Shown here: positions 1 through 8,969 of the stretch, one piece after another
Numbering within the stretch: position 1 is the stretch's first letter
How the letters are laid out: each line of letters begins with the position of its first letter
IMG/VR virus record: IMGVR_UViG_3300048126_000041
Location: 1-27,698 of that record
Length of the DNA stretch: 27,698 nt
Strand: one strand, 5' to 3'
Source: a virus
Notes under the pieces: model-generated
Database searches by the model: none
The model's input: only the letters and a program-made list of their open reading frames with translations
What the model was told of the DNA's origin: nothing
Position numbers and translations under genes: made by a program

Positions 1-3000
1 GTTAGTTAAGTTCTGCACACGTACACCAAAGTTCTTAGTAGACTGTTGAGCACCTTCATTACCGTATGCACTTATCTTAGTAGGCATAGCATCAGACCCT
101 GTGAGACCCATTAAGAGTTCAGCAGTTGTGTCTAAGTACTTGAGTGAATCCCCAACAAACTTATTACCCTGTGATGTATCCTTAGGTGACTGGTCTTTAC
201 CTAACGCCATACCTAATGCTGTATCAACAGGCTCTAAAGGTCTCAAGAAACCAGATAAAGCTTGAGCACCAATCTCTGATACTATCTGACCTGCTTCACC
301 ACCTGCCTTAACAAACTCTGCTTCAAGTAATGCAGTACCGAAGTCTGCAAACTCACCTACAGTTTTAGTAAGGTTACGTGTTAGACCTCCACCACCAAAG
401 TCTTTACCTACTTGTGCTAATAACTCAGGTGGTACTTCTTCACCTGCTCTGTTATAAGATAACAATCTAGAAGCTGCTTTGAATAATGAGATAGGATAAT
501 CGTATTGTTGTGATACAACTTGTCCATCTACTACTTCATCGTATAAACCTAGACCCATCTTACGGTTCTCATTCTCGTCTAATGACATTGTATAGATGAT
601 ACCTGTAGTTACAGAACCTCTTACTGCTAAGTCTGCATAAGAGTTGTTGTTATACTTACCAGATGCTTTAGCCATCCAGTTAAGACCTGGTGTGTTCTTA
701 ACACCGAAGTCTATAGTGTTGTTAAAAAACTTACCAAACGGTATCATAAAGCCTAGACCTGGGATGTTACGTGCATCCTCGATCATACCTGCTAATTGAC
801 CTAGTTTAGTTTTGTTCTTATATGATTGAGAGAAGGTGTTTTCGTGTACCTTAGTAACAGCGTCCATCTCCATTTGTTTATACTGTTTTGTAGCCATGAT
901 CTGAGTAATATCAGACCTGTTATAAAATTCATTCCAAGACTGATTGAATGTAGTTCTTACCTGTTTGTTCATCTGAGCTACATACTCTTGTGACTTAGTG
1001 AAAGCATCTTGAGCATTAACAAATGTCAAAGATTGCACAGTATCAATATACTTGTCTGCACCACCTTGTAGCTTACTACCCATACCACCTAGCTTAGCCA
1101 TCTGCTCAGTAGTGTTAGCAACGTCAACACCACCTGATAGTGTACGTGTTAGTTTGTCCATAGCACCAGTGTTCTTTAATAGAGCACTCTGGTAAGCAGC
1201 GTATGTCATATCAGGGTCTAGTAAGAACCTAGCACGATCAACAGTAGATGATAGTATTAGCTGCCTACCTATTGCTCTTGACTTAGCACCGTCTTTTGCC
1301 ATACCTGCTATTTGTTGGAACATACCTTTACCACCATACAGTAAACCTTTTACTATATCTACAGATGTGTCTAACCCTGCGGCGGCTCCATAACCTACTA
1401 CGTTTAATGCAGAAGTTGATGGGTGAGATACTAGCGATCTAATAAACTTGTTCTGTATCTCAGATACGTTAGCTAGTACTTTACCCTTACCTTTATATCT
1501 ATCTTTAGCAAGTGTAATATCTCTAAGCATAGTCAAACCTAATGCATCTTCTACAAAGTCATTGAAGTCTAAGTCATCAATACTCTTGTCCATACGCTTA
1601 GCTACTTGCATAACACTGTTCATACTACGAGCACTCTCATTCATCTTGTTAGCAAATGAATCACCAAATGTCTCAGGTGTAATCTTAGTATTCTTACGCT
1701 TAGCTTTACCACCAAACACAGACATAATATCATTAATGTCGTCTTGGTCTAGTTTTGTTTTCATAAAGTCAGCAATGTAGTTTGACATCTTGTCATCTTC
1801 ATCACGTTTAACGAAGTAGTAACCACCCTCTTGCATGATCTCTGCTAGACCTTTAAGTTGAGTCTTACCATCAGCATCATTAACACCTAATAATAGATCA
1901 ATGAAGAAGTTAGTGTCACCCTTAGTGATGTCCTCACCCTTCTTTACCTTAGTTACCCAAGCGTCTGCTTCTCCTGGTGCACTCTTTATATAGTCTTCTA
2001 ATGACTTCTTTAATTCCTTAACCATGTCTTTAGGGTTAGCTTCTTTAACTACCTGATTAACAAGAGCTTGGTTAGATGTACCACGTTTAAGTATTACACC
2101 TGCTTGTATACCGCCCATAGCCATTGATGACAAAGCGGCTAAGCCTACTGCACCCTTACTTATTTCACCTTGTACGTTAGTCTCTACCAAACTTCTTTGA
2201 TATAGATACTCCATACCTGCATTAGCTACGGCATCGACTGCTGTGGCTGTGCCTATTTCTTTTAGAGCTGATGTATTCATTACCTTTTGAATACCTTTGT
2301 TAGCTGCTAGATTAGCAGAGAACTTAGCTATCTCTTCAGTACCTTCTTTAGCAACTTGCCTAGAAGTCTTTAATATAACATTAGTACCTGCTTTAGCAGC
2401 TACTTTTTCGGAAGCACCCTTTAATAACTGCTTAGTTATTTCTTTCTGTGCTGCTTTCTGAGCTGTCTGTACGCCTACCTTAACAGTACCACCACCTATA
2501 AACTTACCTAGAAAACCCCCTACTAAGTTGATTGGGTCTAATAGTACTGATGCTGTGTAGTCTTTGACACCCTCACCAAACTCTCTCCAAGTAACACCAT
2601 CTCCAGTAAGGCTTTCCATGCCCTCGAAGATAGCATAGGCTTTACCTGCTTTAAGCAGTCTTTCTGGATCGTCTTTTACATCCATTAAGAAGTCTATCTC
2701 AGATACACCTCTGATAGTATTACCCCCTGCAACACCACGTCTGCTGTTTAGGAATGTATCAACAATGTCTGCTTTACTTTTGTTTTCTACTGCTTGTAAA
2801 CCAAATCTGTCTTCAACATAATCGAAGATAGGATTGTATAACTCATCACGTTCAGACATATCATTTTGTGAATATGAATAAGCATCAACACCTATCGGTA
2901 AACCAACTAAACCATCATCACCTATAAACTGAGACATTTGTGTGTCCATTGACATCTCAATAGGGTCTTCACCCCTAGCAGTGTAACCTGCTAAGAAGTC

Positions 3001-3240
3001 TTCTTCATCATCTACATCAGAACGTGCAGTATATCCCTCTAGAAAGCTTGGAGGAAGCTCGTCAGTAGTGTCACTTGAAATATCATCTACAGGCTCTACA
3101 GAGGCTTCTATGGGCTCCTGAGAGCGTTCTGTGTACCCTTCTGGTATGTCTAAGTCTATACTAGGTGAAAATACTGGTTTATTTAATCTTTCAAGACGTT
3201 CTTGTGCTGTCTCTAGTCCAATAGGTGCTCTTGCTGGCAT
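1..3240 (-). CDS. Giant internal/ejection-type virion protein, 5' part (runs off left edge)
   Basis: An open frame reads from ATG at 3240 to the left edge without a stop: 1080 codons seen, the C-terminus missing. An AAAGGGG ribosome site lies just before the ATG, and the upstream gene stops 12 bases earlier. The acidic N-terminal 100 residues carry three copies of a GYT(A/E)R motif (residues 35-39, 69-73, 85-89). The rest is Ala/Lys/Gly-rich and mostly helical in appearance. Stretches rich in small and hydrophobic residues (for example around residues 325-360) could be amphipathic or membrane-active. Size and place, last in a cluster of large proteins after the tail genes, match the internal virion/DNA-ejection proteins of podoviruses (T7 gp16-like role). 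That role is inferred from position; no catalytic motif was recognised. Confidence 0.75.
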   Translation of the reverse strand, partial: MPARAPIGLETAQERLERLNKPVFSPSIDLDIPEGYTERSQEPIEASVEPVDDISSDTTDELPPSFLEGYTARSDVDDEEDFLAGYTARGEDPIEMSMDTQMSQFIGDDGLVGLPIGVDAYSYSQNDMSERDELYNPIFDYVEDRFGLQAVENKSKADIVDTFLNSRRGVAGGNTIRGVSEIDFLMDVKDDPERLLKAGKAYAIFEGMESLTGDGVTWREFGEGVKDYTASVLLDPINLVGGFLGKFIGGGTVKVGVQTAQKAAQKEITKQLLKGASEKVAAKAGTNVILKTSRQVAKEGTEEIAKFSANLAANKGIQKVMNTSALKEIGTATAVDAVANAGMEYLYQRSLVETNVQGEISKGAVGLAALSSMAMGGIQAGVILKRGTSNQALVNQVVKEANPKDMVKELKKSLEDYIKSAPGEADAWVTKVKKGEDITKGDTNFFIDLLLGVNDADGKTQLKGLAEIMQEGGYYFVKRDEDDKMSNYIADFMKTKLDQDDINDIMSVFGGKAKRKNTKITPETFGDSFANKMNESARSMNSVMQVAKRMDKSIDDLDFNDFVEDALGLTMLRDITLAKDRYKGKGKVLANVSEIQNKFIRSLVSHPSTSALNVVGYGAAAGLDTSVDIVKGLLYGGKGMFQQIAGMAKDGAKSRAIGRQLILSSTVDRARFLLDPDMTYAAYQSALLKNTGAMDKLTRTLSGGVDVANTTEQMAKLGGMGSKLQGGADKYIDTVQSLTFVNAQDAFTKSQEYVAQMNKQVRTTFNQSWNEFYNRSDITQIMATKQYKQMEMDAVTKVHENTFSQSYKNKTKLGQLAGMIEDARNIPGLGFMIPFGKFFNNTIDFGVKNTPGLNWMAKASGKYNNNSYADLAVRGSVTTGIIYTMSLDENENRKMGLGLYDEVVDGQVVSQQYDYPISLFKAASRLLSYNRAGEEVPPELLAQVGKDFGGGGLTRNLTKTVGEFADFGTALLEAEFVKAGGEAGQIVSEIGAQALSGFLRPLEPVDTALGMALGKDQSPKDTSQGNKFVGDSLKYLDTTAELLMGLTGSDAMPTKISAYGNEGAQQSTKNFGVRVQNLTN

Positions 3241-3251
3241 GTTTTACCCCT

Positions 3252-5300
3252 TTATTGGTTTACTGAGTTAACTAGTGACGTTATCCGTACTTCTATCTCT
3301 TCGTCACTCATGTGAACACTTGCATTCTTATACTTCTTATTGAACTCTTTTATAGCCCACTCAACTCTTTTATTCTTAGGTGTTCGAGGTGGTATAGAGT
3401 CTACTACATCATTAACTTTATCTGTTACTATTGCAACATTTGCTTCTGTTAAGTCCATAGGTTTCTTTGCAGTAGGTTTATCTTGGAATGATCTATCTAC
3501 AAACGTGTCTGTATCTATTTCTCTCTCACCAGGTCTACTACCTTCTACTTGTTCTTTAGTAGTTGCTGAACCTGGTCTAAATATACCTTCAGCTTGTTGA
3601 GCAAAATACTTATCTACAGCACCTTCTTCTTTAAGATTACCACCTTCCTCAAATTCAGCAGCGATAGCATCTTCTACACTAAGTTGCTCACCTTTATCAT
3701 TAGTTAGCATAGCCTCTTGACCAGAATCTCCTGATTCATTACGATCATATATTTTACCTTTGTATCTAATTGGGCCTGTATAACCACTGTCTTTAGCTTT
3801 CATAAACTCTTGTGGTGACTTAGCTTCGTATATTGAATCATCAGTTGCGTTAGAAGAACTAGGTAACTCAGGGTTAACAAGAGGTACAATAGGGTCTTCT
3901 ACTTCGTCTACTTTGTCTATTTTTACCTCTACAGGTTTATCTAGTTGATTACCATAGTAAGACTTAATAACACCTATATCTGCCATGTTATTCTCTGTTA
4001 CAGCATCCATACCTAAACCATAAGAAGCTAGTACGTCTAGTGACTCTGTACGTCTTTCTTTACGTTGTAGTCCTGTTAGAGCATTGTCTATCTTACGACG
4101 ATCTTCTGGTGGGAAGCTATCAAGTTTTCTATAAGCATCTGTTTCAATAGCAGTTTCCCAATACTTAATCTTCTCAGACTTAGTTTTAAGGTCATCAGGT
4201 GCACTTGTTTGTATGAATAACTCTTCAGCAGGTTTATAGTTCTTAAGAGATAAAAGACCTTTAATAAAAGAATCTTTATCGTTTAAATCCATCTCACCAC
4301 TCATAAGAGCATCAATAGTTTCTTTAGCTTCAGCTCCACCTCTACCATCAACAGAACCTGCATGTCTAAAGTACTTAGGTAACTCATCTAGTTTTACTGT
4401 GTTACCCTTCTTAGCTTGTAGTTCCACAAAAGCCATAAGAGTTGCTTGAGTAGCAGGGCTATTAGCTGCTGCTTTAAAGAAATCAGACTCTTTAGCTTCA
4501 TCACTTAGGTTTTTATACTCAGCGTTAAATAACTTAGAACCTGAAGTCATAGCTTCTACAGACATAGCATGTCCTTTAGAACCTGCAGAACCTCCACCTT
4601 CTCCTGCAATGATACTAGCTAAGCTAGCAGGTATCATAGACATCATTTCTTTAGCTTTCTTAATTTCTAACTCATCTTTTTTAAGTTGGAATCCTTGCTG
4701 TGCTAACTCTTCAGAAACACCTGCTGCTCTAGTCTGTTCTACAAACTGCTTTTCACGAAATGCATAGTTCTCATCAGCAATTTTTTGATTAAACTTAGTT
4801 ATCTCTATTTGACGAAGTGTTTCGGCTATTGCTCTAGCTTCTGCTCTATTCTTTCGTAAATCTTCTGCACGATCTCTTAGTTTACCATACTGTTGCATCT
4901 CAAGTGTATTATCAAACAGAGCATCTGCTCTCTCTTTAGTTTGTTCAGCAGTAAGTTTAGTTAAATCCCACTTCTCAACTTTCATACCCCATTCTGATTT
5001 TTTCCACTTTTGATCAGCAAAGAAACCACGATCAAGATTCTTTTGAGCTAGTTCTTCTCTTGCTAATCTATCTGTACGATCTTGTTCATAAATCAGTGCA
5101 GCTCTATCGTTAGTGATATTCCATTGACGTAAATCCTCAATCCTCTTAGCTTCAGCACGTTGATCAAGTATCTCGTCCCTTTTTACATTATACTCAAAGG
5201 CCTCTTTACGTTCTGCTCTACGTGCCTCTAGCTCTTCTTGCTCTGCCTTCGCTTCTTTAGCGTCCTTAAACCCTTTTGCTACACCTGACCAGAAACTCAT
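3252..5300 (-). CDS. Coiled-coil internal virion protein (682 aa)
   Basis: The N-terminal 230 residues are extremely rich in Glu, Lys, Arg, Ala and Gln with few helix breakers and look like long coiled coil. A Gly/Ser break (around residues 231-240) leads into a mixed-charge C-terminal half with an acidic Pro/Ser linker near residues 460-485. The ATG at 5300 overlaps the previous stop as ATGA and has an AAGGAG ribosome site 7 bases upstream, so translation is probably coupled. It lies between a conserved hypothetical and the giant internal protein, so a structural or ejection role is inferred from context. I recognise no enzyme motif. The frame is certainly coding; the function is unproven. 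Confidence 0.75.
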   Translation of the reverse strand: MSFWSGVAKGFKDAKEAKAEQEELEARRAERKEAFEYNVKRDEILDQRAEAKRIEDLRQWNITNDRAALIYEQDRTDRLAREELAQKNLDRGFFADQKWKKSEWGMKVEKWDLTKLTAEQTKERADALFDNTLEMQQYGKLRDRAEDLRKNRAEARAIAETLRQIEITKFNQKIADENYAFREKQFVEQTRAAGVSEELAQQGFQLKKDELEIKKAKEMMSMIPASLASIIAGEGGGSAGSKGHAMSVEAMTSGSKLFNAEYKNLSDEAKESDFFKAAANSPATQATLMAFVELQAKKGNTVKLDELPKYFRHAGSVDGRGGAEAKETIDALMSGEMDLNDKDSFIKGLLSLKNYKPAEELFIQTSAPDDLKTKSEKIKYWETAIETDAYRKLDSFPPEDRRKIDNALTGLQRKERRTESLDVLASYGLGMDAVTENNMADIGVIKSYYGNQLDKPVEVKIDKVDEVEDPIVPLVNPELPSSSNATDDSIYEAKSPQEFMKAKDSGYTGPIRYKGKIYDRNESGDSGQEAMLTNDKGEQLSVEDAIAAEFEEGGNLKEEGAVDKYFAQQAEGIFRPGSATTKEQVEGSRPGEREIDTDTFVDRSFQDKPTAKKPMDLTEANVAIVTDKVNDVVDSIPPRTPKNKRVEWAIKEFNKKYKNASVHMSDEEIEVRITSLVNSVNQ

Positions 5301-5800
5301 AACTCTTCTCCTTTTCTAGCCATTAAACCTTTAGGTTCTTCCATAGGCGTATCTATTGATAACTCTTCTTGCATAGGCTCTTCAACTTCTTCGTCCTCAA
5401 CCTCCATATCAAGATCAGCAAGCATGTCTTTAGCTTTCTTTTCGTTGATTTGGTATTCGATTGCGTCATCTAGCTCACTGTTATCAGGTAAACCTTCATC
5501 GTACTCAATGCCTAGTTTATCGGCAGTAGATGTGATGTACTCGTGTATAACTGGTGCTATAAGTAACGATACATCTATGCTATGCCTCCCATTAAGCACT
5601 GCACCTCGTAGCAGACCCTCAGTGATTGTTACAACGTCAAGACCTAATTCTAAAGTATCTGCTAGTGCTTTAAACTTATCTTCATCTTGAAGACGTGTTA
5701 AATGCCACATAAGAGCATCTTCTGGAGTATTATACTCAGGTGGGTTTTCGTATGGTGCGTTCTTTGGCTCTGCAGTCAGCGACTGTCCAGGTATAATCAT
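5297..5800 (-). CDS. Conserved phage hypothetical protein (167 aa)
   Basis: The start at 5800 has AAGGA 8 bases upstream. The N-terminal two thirds is a compact, probably globular domain containing the segment RGAVLNGRHSIDVSLLIAP (about residues 65-83). I recall similar segments in hypothetical proteins of marine phages, but know no function. The C-terminal third is strongly acidic (runs of Glu/Asp from about residue 130) and likely disordered. It lies between the lysozyme-like gene and the coiled-coil protein and overlaps the latter by 4 bases. A virion or assembly-chaperone role is possible from context only. Confidence 0.7.
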   Translation of the reverse strand: MIIPGQSLTAEPKNAPYENPPEYNTPEDALMWHLTRLQDEDKFKALADTLELGLDVVTITEGLLRGAVLNGRHSIDVSLLIAPVIHEYITSTADKLGIEYDEGLPDNSELDDAIEYQINEKKAKDMLADLDMEVEDEEVEEPMQEELSIDTPMEEPKGLMARKGEEL

Positions 5801-5812
5801 TTACATATTCCT

Positions 5813-6466
5813 TTATTTGAATTTGTTGTAGTAGTCAGATAGCTTAGTTCCGAACTTATCAGCAGGGTCATACTTGCCGTTAGTTTTAAAGAACTTCTTC
5901 ATACCTGTCTTACCGCCTAAGTGAGCTACTGCTCTTAAACCATCTCTTGACATTTTACCAGACTTATCTAATTTGTCAATAGTAGAATCAATATCTTTCA
6001 TATGCCATTCAAATACTTTTTCTTGTAACTTAGGCTTACGTTTGAATGTTTCTGTAGAAAACTCCATACCTTCTGATTTCATAAAGTCTTTTAGTCTAGC
6101 GTCTGAAAACTGATAAGAACCAGTCATCTTACGACCATCATCTAATTTTATCTGTGCATCTGACTTACCACTACTCTCTGAGTCTTTGAGTTTCATAGCA
6201 AATGATTTCATTCCAAGACCCTCTGGCCTAGCTTTTGGTCTCTGAAAGGCCCTCATCATAGATAACCCCATACCTTCTTCTGGCATTGACTGTTTTTCTA
6301 CACTCTGAGGACGTAGACGTGGGCGCATCAAACCTGATTCACTTGACTCCTCTTCTACTGTATCTTCTGGAGCTTCTTCACCTATGTCTGACTGTAGGTT
6401 TTCTATTAGAGCCTTACGGGCCATTTCTAAGTTCTTAAGGTATACACCTTTATTCATTGGAACCAT
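5813..6466 (-). CDS. Lysozyme/lytic-transglycosylase-like virion protein (217 aa)
   Basis: Residues about 88-217 resemble a lytic-transglycosylase-type fold. An ESSG motif (Glu97) fits the catalytic Glu-Ser of that family, followed by GSYQF (116-120) and a conserved-looking HLGG (182-185). The first 85 residues are acidic and Arg/Pro-rich, likely a linker or virion-targeting tail. There is no signal peptide, and the gene sits among internal virion proteins rather than beside the holin. This suggests a virion-carried peptidoglycan hydrolase that helps the ejection channel cross the cell wall, rather than the lysis endolysin. An AGGAGG ribosome site precedes the chosen ATG at 6466; the in-frame ATG at 6457 is too far. 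The enzyme assignment is by motif and is moderately sure. Confidence 0.6.
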   Translation of the reverse strand: MVPMNKGVYLKNLEMARKALIENLQSDIGEEAPEDTVEEESSESGLMRPRLRPQSVEKQSMPEEGMGLSMMRAFQRPKARPEGLGMKSFAMKLKDSESSGKSDAQIKLDDGRKMTGSYQFSDARLKDFMKSEGMEFSTETFKRKPKLQEKVFEWHMKDIDSTIDKLDKSGKMSRDGLRAVAHLGGKTGMKKFFKTNGKYDPADKFGTKLSDYYNKFK

Positions 6467-6468
6467 TA

Positions 6469-8550
6469 CTACATCCCTCCTAGCATTTGACCGAATAGGT
6501 ATCCAATACCTTCTTTGTCTTTTTGTTTATTAGCTTGCTCAGTTTCCCACATAGATAACGTCTTAGACTCATTAGCCAAGAAAACACTAAGTGCCCTATC
6601 AGTAGCACTTTCAGATTGTTTAAATGCGTAGTCCATTATGTCACGCTCACGTTGCCATACTGTATCTAATATCTGCTGTGTAAACAGATTAGCTGCTTTA
6701 GCTGACTCTAGATTAGCTACGTTTTGAGCTTGTGAGTTAATTGTAGTAGTGTTCTGTCTCCATTGAGCATTAGCTTGAGCTATTACTAATGCGTTTTGTG
6801 AGTTAAACTGATCACGTTGAACTTCCATACCTGCATTAAACTGCTGTACTTGTGTAGCCATATTAGCAAAGAACTGGTTAGTTTGGTTTTCACTAGATGC
6901 ATTAAACTGCTTAGCTGCATTAGTAGCAGCTTGGTCACTAAAGATAGCTTGTATGTTAGACTGTACTTTAAATAGATCAGTTTGTTGTTGAAGGTCTAAG
7001 TTCTTCATATCCATTTGCATGAAAGCCTGAGCATTCATAACAGCCGCTTGTTGACGATTATTTAAGTTTTGCATATCCATCTGTGACATAGCAGCTGCAT
7101 CAGCCATCATCTTAGCATTTACAGCGTTAAGATTGGTTATGTCTACTGTCTGAGCCATACGAGCGTTCTCAAGAGCTATCTGCTGTTCAGCAGTAAAGTT
7201 CATATTAGCTACATCAGCTATTCTAGATGCATTAGCTACTCTTGCTTGAAACTCTTGTGAGAACTCTAGGTTCAAGAACTGAGCACGTTGTTCTGCCGCA
7301 AACATAGCTGTTTGTTGTCTATTAGATAAATTCTGTGATTCAAACTTAGCAAACGTCTGTGAGTCTGCCATTGCTATTGGTAGGGCTGATTCCATAGCTG
7401 CTTGCACAAGTGCTTGACCTGCCATAGAAGAAGCACCTAAACCTCTTTGTGCCATCTGTGCCGATGCATTACGCAATGCACCTGCTGCCCATGCAGGAGG
7501 ATTAGTGCTATCAAAGTCTAACATCAACTGGCTTAGTTGACCTTTTACTGTAGCTTGTTCTGAAGGGTTTGCTTGAGCTGCTTGTATATCAAGAGCTGCG
7601 TTAACTTCTGCCATGTCTACCGCAGAACCTGAGATCAGTTCTCCAGACTCTATAATACGTTTAGCGGTAGGTGATACTTTCTGTGCATTTGCAATTTGTT
7701 GTGCTTCTAACTCTCTAGCCGATAAAGTAGCAGGGTCTTTAGTTTCAGCGTCTACTAAAGCATTAGGGTCAACAGTGCCTTGTACAGCTGTTACACTATC
7801 TGTCTCTGCCTTTACACTGTCCGCTGCTTTAACAGGGTCTACAGAGGCTGCGTTGAACGTGTCAGGTGTTGTTATCTGAGGAGCATTAGGGTCTAGTGCA
7901 CCAGTACCTGCTGCAATGGTAGTTCCTTCAGCATTCGGGTCTATTTTATCGACTGCGGCGGTAGTAGCCATAGTCCCAGGGGCTGTAACAGAAGCTTCCA
8001 TCATATTACCTGATGCAGTCTTAATCTTATCTGACTGTTGTTTAGCTAACTCCTCTTTAGTTGGAGGTGTTGGGCCTTTTGCTATAGCTGCGTCTACTGC
8101 TGCTTGTTTAGCAGGGTTCAGTACATCTCTGCTTTTTCTGTCTCTGATTGCTACAGCTTCTTCATATGTGTAGTTGTATGACTCAGGCTCTGCCATTAGT
8201 ATAGCATTTGCAGTAGTAGGGTTATTCTCTGGCCCTTGAGTACCGTACAATGGCATACTAATATCCTGGATAGGGCTTACTTGATTTCCAGGAGTATTTA
8301 TCTGATTGTTTTGATCATCACCACTTCTATCTAGATAAGCTGAACGCTCTTGAAGGGTAGCAGGGTCACTACCCATTACAGCATTACCTTGACTATCTTT
8401 TATAACAGCACCTGTGTTAGTATTAGTAATAGGTTGTGCAGTAGTAGGTCTATTAGCCGCTTGCTCCTTACCTTCATCTGTACCACCATAAGTAATCATA
8501 CCAGAACCAACTGGATTAAGTATTCTTTGCATTGAAAATGGATTATACAT
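6469..8550 (-). CDS. Ejection-type internal protein with exact 22-residue repeats (693 aa)
   Basis: The N-terminal half (about 1-330) is low-complexity, rich in Asn, Thr, Pro, Ala and Asp, and probably disordered. A segment around residues 352-390, containing AQRGLGASSMAGQA, looks like a conserved domain of internal proteins in marine podoviruses. From about residue 387 to 628 the chain is Ala/Gln/Asn/Met-rich and repeats with a strict 22-residue period, each unit ending in Asn-Leu/Phe-like positions. This suggests a long helical rod built on an 11-residue (hendecad) pattern. The ATG at 8550 has AGGA 10 bases upstream, inside the end of the preceding gene. Position after the tail fibres and before other giant proteins supports an ejection or internal-core role; that is inference. 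Confidence 0.75.
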   Translation of the reverse strand: MYNPFSMQRILNPVGSGMITYGGTDEGKEQAANRPTTAQPITNTNTGAVIKDSQGNAVMGSDPATLQERSAYLDRSGDDQNNQINTPGNQVSPIQDISMPLYGTQGPENNPTTANAILMAEPESYNYTYEEAVAIRDRKSRDVLNPAKQAAVDAAIAKGPTPPTKEELAKQQSDKIKTASGNMMEASVTAPGTMATTAAVDKIDPNAEGTTIAAGTGALDPNAPQITTPDTFNAASVDPVKAADSVKAETDSVTAVQGTVDPNALVDAETKDPATLSARELEAQQIANAQKVSPTAKRIIESGELISGSAVDMAEVNAALDIQAAQANPSEQATVKGQLSQLMLDFDSTNPPAWAAGALRNASAQMAQRGLGASSMAGQALVQAAMESALPIAMADSQTFAKFESQNLSNRQQTAMFAAEQRAQFLNLEFSQEFQARVANASRIADVANMNFTAEQQIALENARMAQTVDITNLNAVNAKMMADAAAMSQMDMQNLNNRQQAAVMNAQAFMQMDMKNLDLQQQTDLFKVQSNIQAIFSDQAATNAAKQFNASSENQTNQFFANMATQVQQFNAGMEVQRDQFNSQNALVIAQANAQWRQNTTTINSQAQNVANLESAKAANLFTQQILDTVWQRERDIMDYAFKQSESATDRALSVFLANESKTLSMWETEQANKQKDKEGIGYLFGQMLGGM
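6667..7392 (-). repeat. Coding region of eleven 22-residue repeats
   Basis: Residues 387-628 of the 693-residue protein split without gaps into 22-residue units (66 bases each). For example, units start at residues 409, 431, 453, 475, 497, 519, 541, 563, 585 and 607. Shared features are Gln near position 5, Ala near 7 and 11, Gln near 16 and Asn-Leu/Phe at 21-22. The DNA copies have diverged, so constraint is at the protein level. Confidence 0.75.
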
Positions 8551-8552
8551 TC

Positions 8553-8969
8553 TTAGAACATCCTCTTGTGTAACTTGTTCCTATTATAGAATCTTCGGAA
8601 GTGGACTTGATTAGCGGTTCCGTATAGTTCTGTAGTCGTGTTCCTTATGGCTCTCATCATCTTACGTGTATGACCAAAAGGAGCTATGAATTCTATACCC
8701 CATAAATCATCTGAGGTATTTTGTTTGTAATCTTCTGCAGTAGGTTGATATTTATCGTTTAAGAAGAGATTAGACTTAGTAGTTGATAACCAACACCAAG
8801 TTATTAGTCCTACAGGCTTATCGTCTTCATAATAGATTCTTATCTTATCATGTTCTATAGGAAGAAGGAGAAAGGTATTAACATGACTTGGAGTATAATA
8901 AGAGTGTATATCTCCTAACTCCAATAAGCTAATACCATCTACTACAGCTTTGTACTTGTCTATAACCAT
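8553..8969 (-). CDS. HlyC/RTX toxin-activating lysine-acyltransferase-like protein (138 aa)
   Basis: The sequence resembles the HlyC family, which moves fatty acyl groups from acyl-ACP to lysines of RTX toxins. The resemblance runs through His29 in TPSHV (aligned with catalytic His23 of HlyC), the LLPIEHDKIRIYY strand, GLITWCWLS (54-62), AEDY, and WGIEFIAPFGH (90-100), aligned with the HlyC WFIDWIAPFG segment. The catalytic Asp92 of HlyC is Glu93 here. The protein is shorter than HlyC (about 170 residues), mainly at the C-terminus. No RTX toxin is present in the window, so the substrate is unknown; a virion or host protein is possible. It is the first gene after a consensus promoter, and its start lies in a small hairpin. 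The family call is from motif memory; activity is uncertain because of the Asp-to-Glu change. Confidence 0.7.
   Translation of the reverse strand: MVIDKYKAVVDGISLLELGDIHSYYTPSHVNTFLLLPIEHDKIRIYYEDDKPVGLITWCWLSTTKSNLFLNDKYQPTAEDYKQNTSDDLWGIEFIAPFGHTRKMMRAIRNTTTELYGTANQVHFRRFYNRNKLHKRMF

Noticed and set aside
1448-1780. Plus-strand hydrophobic 110-codon ORF
   Set aside because: It is antisense to the continuous 1080-codon frame of the giant internal protein; its Ser/Leu-rich composition is typical of antisense shadows.
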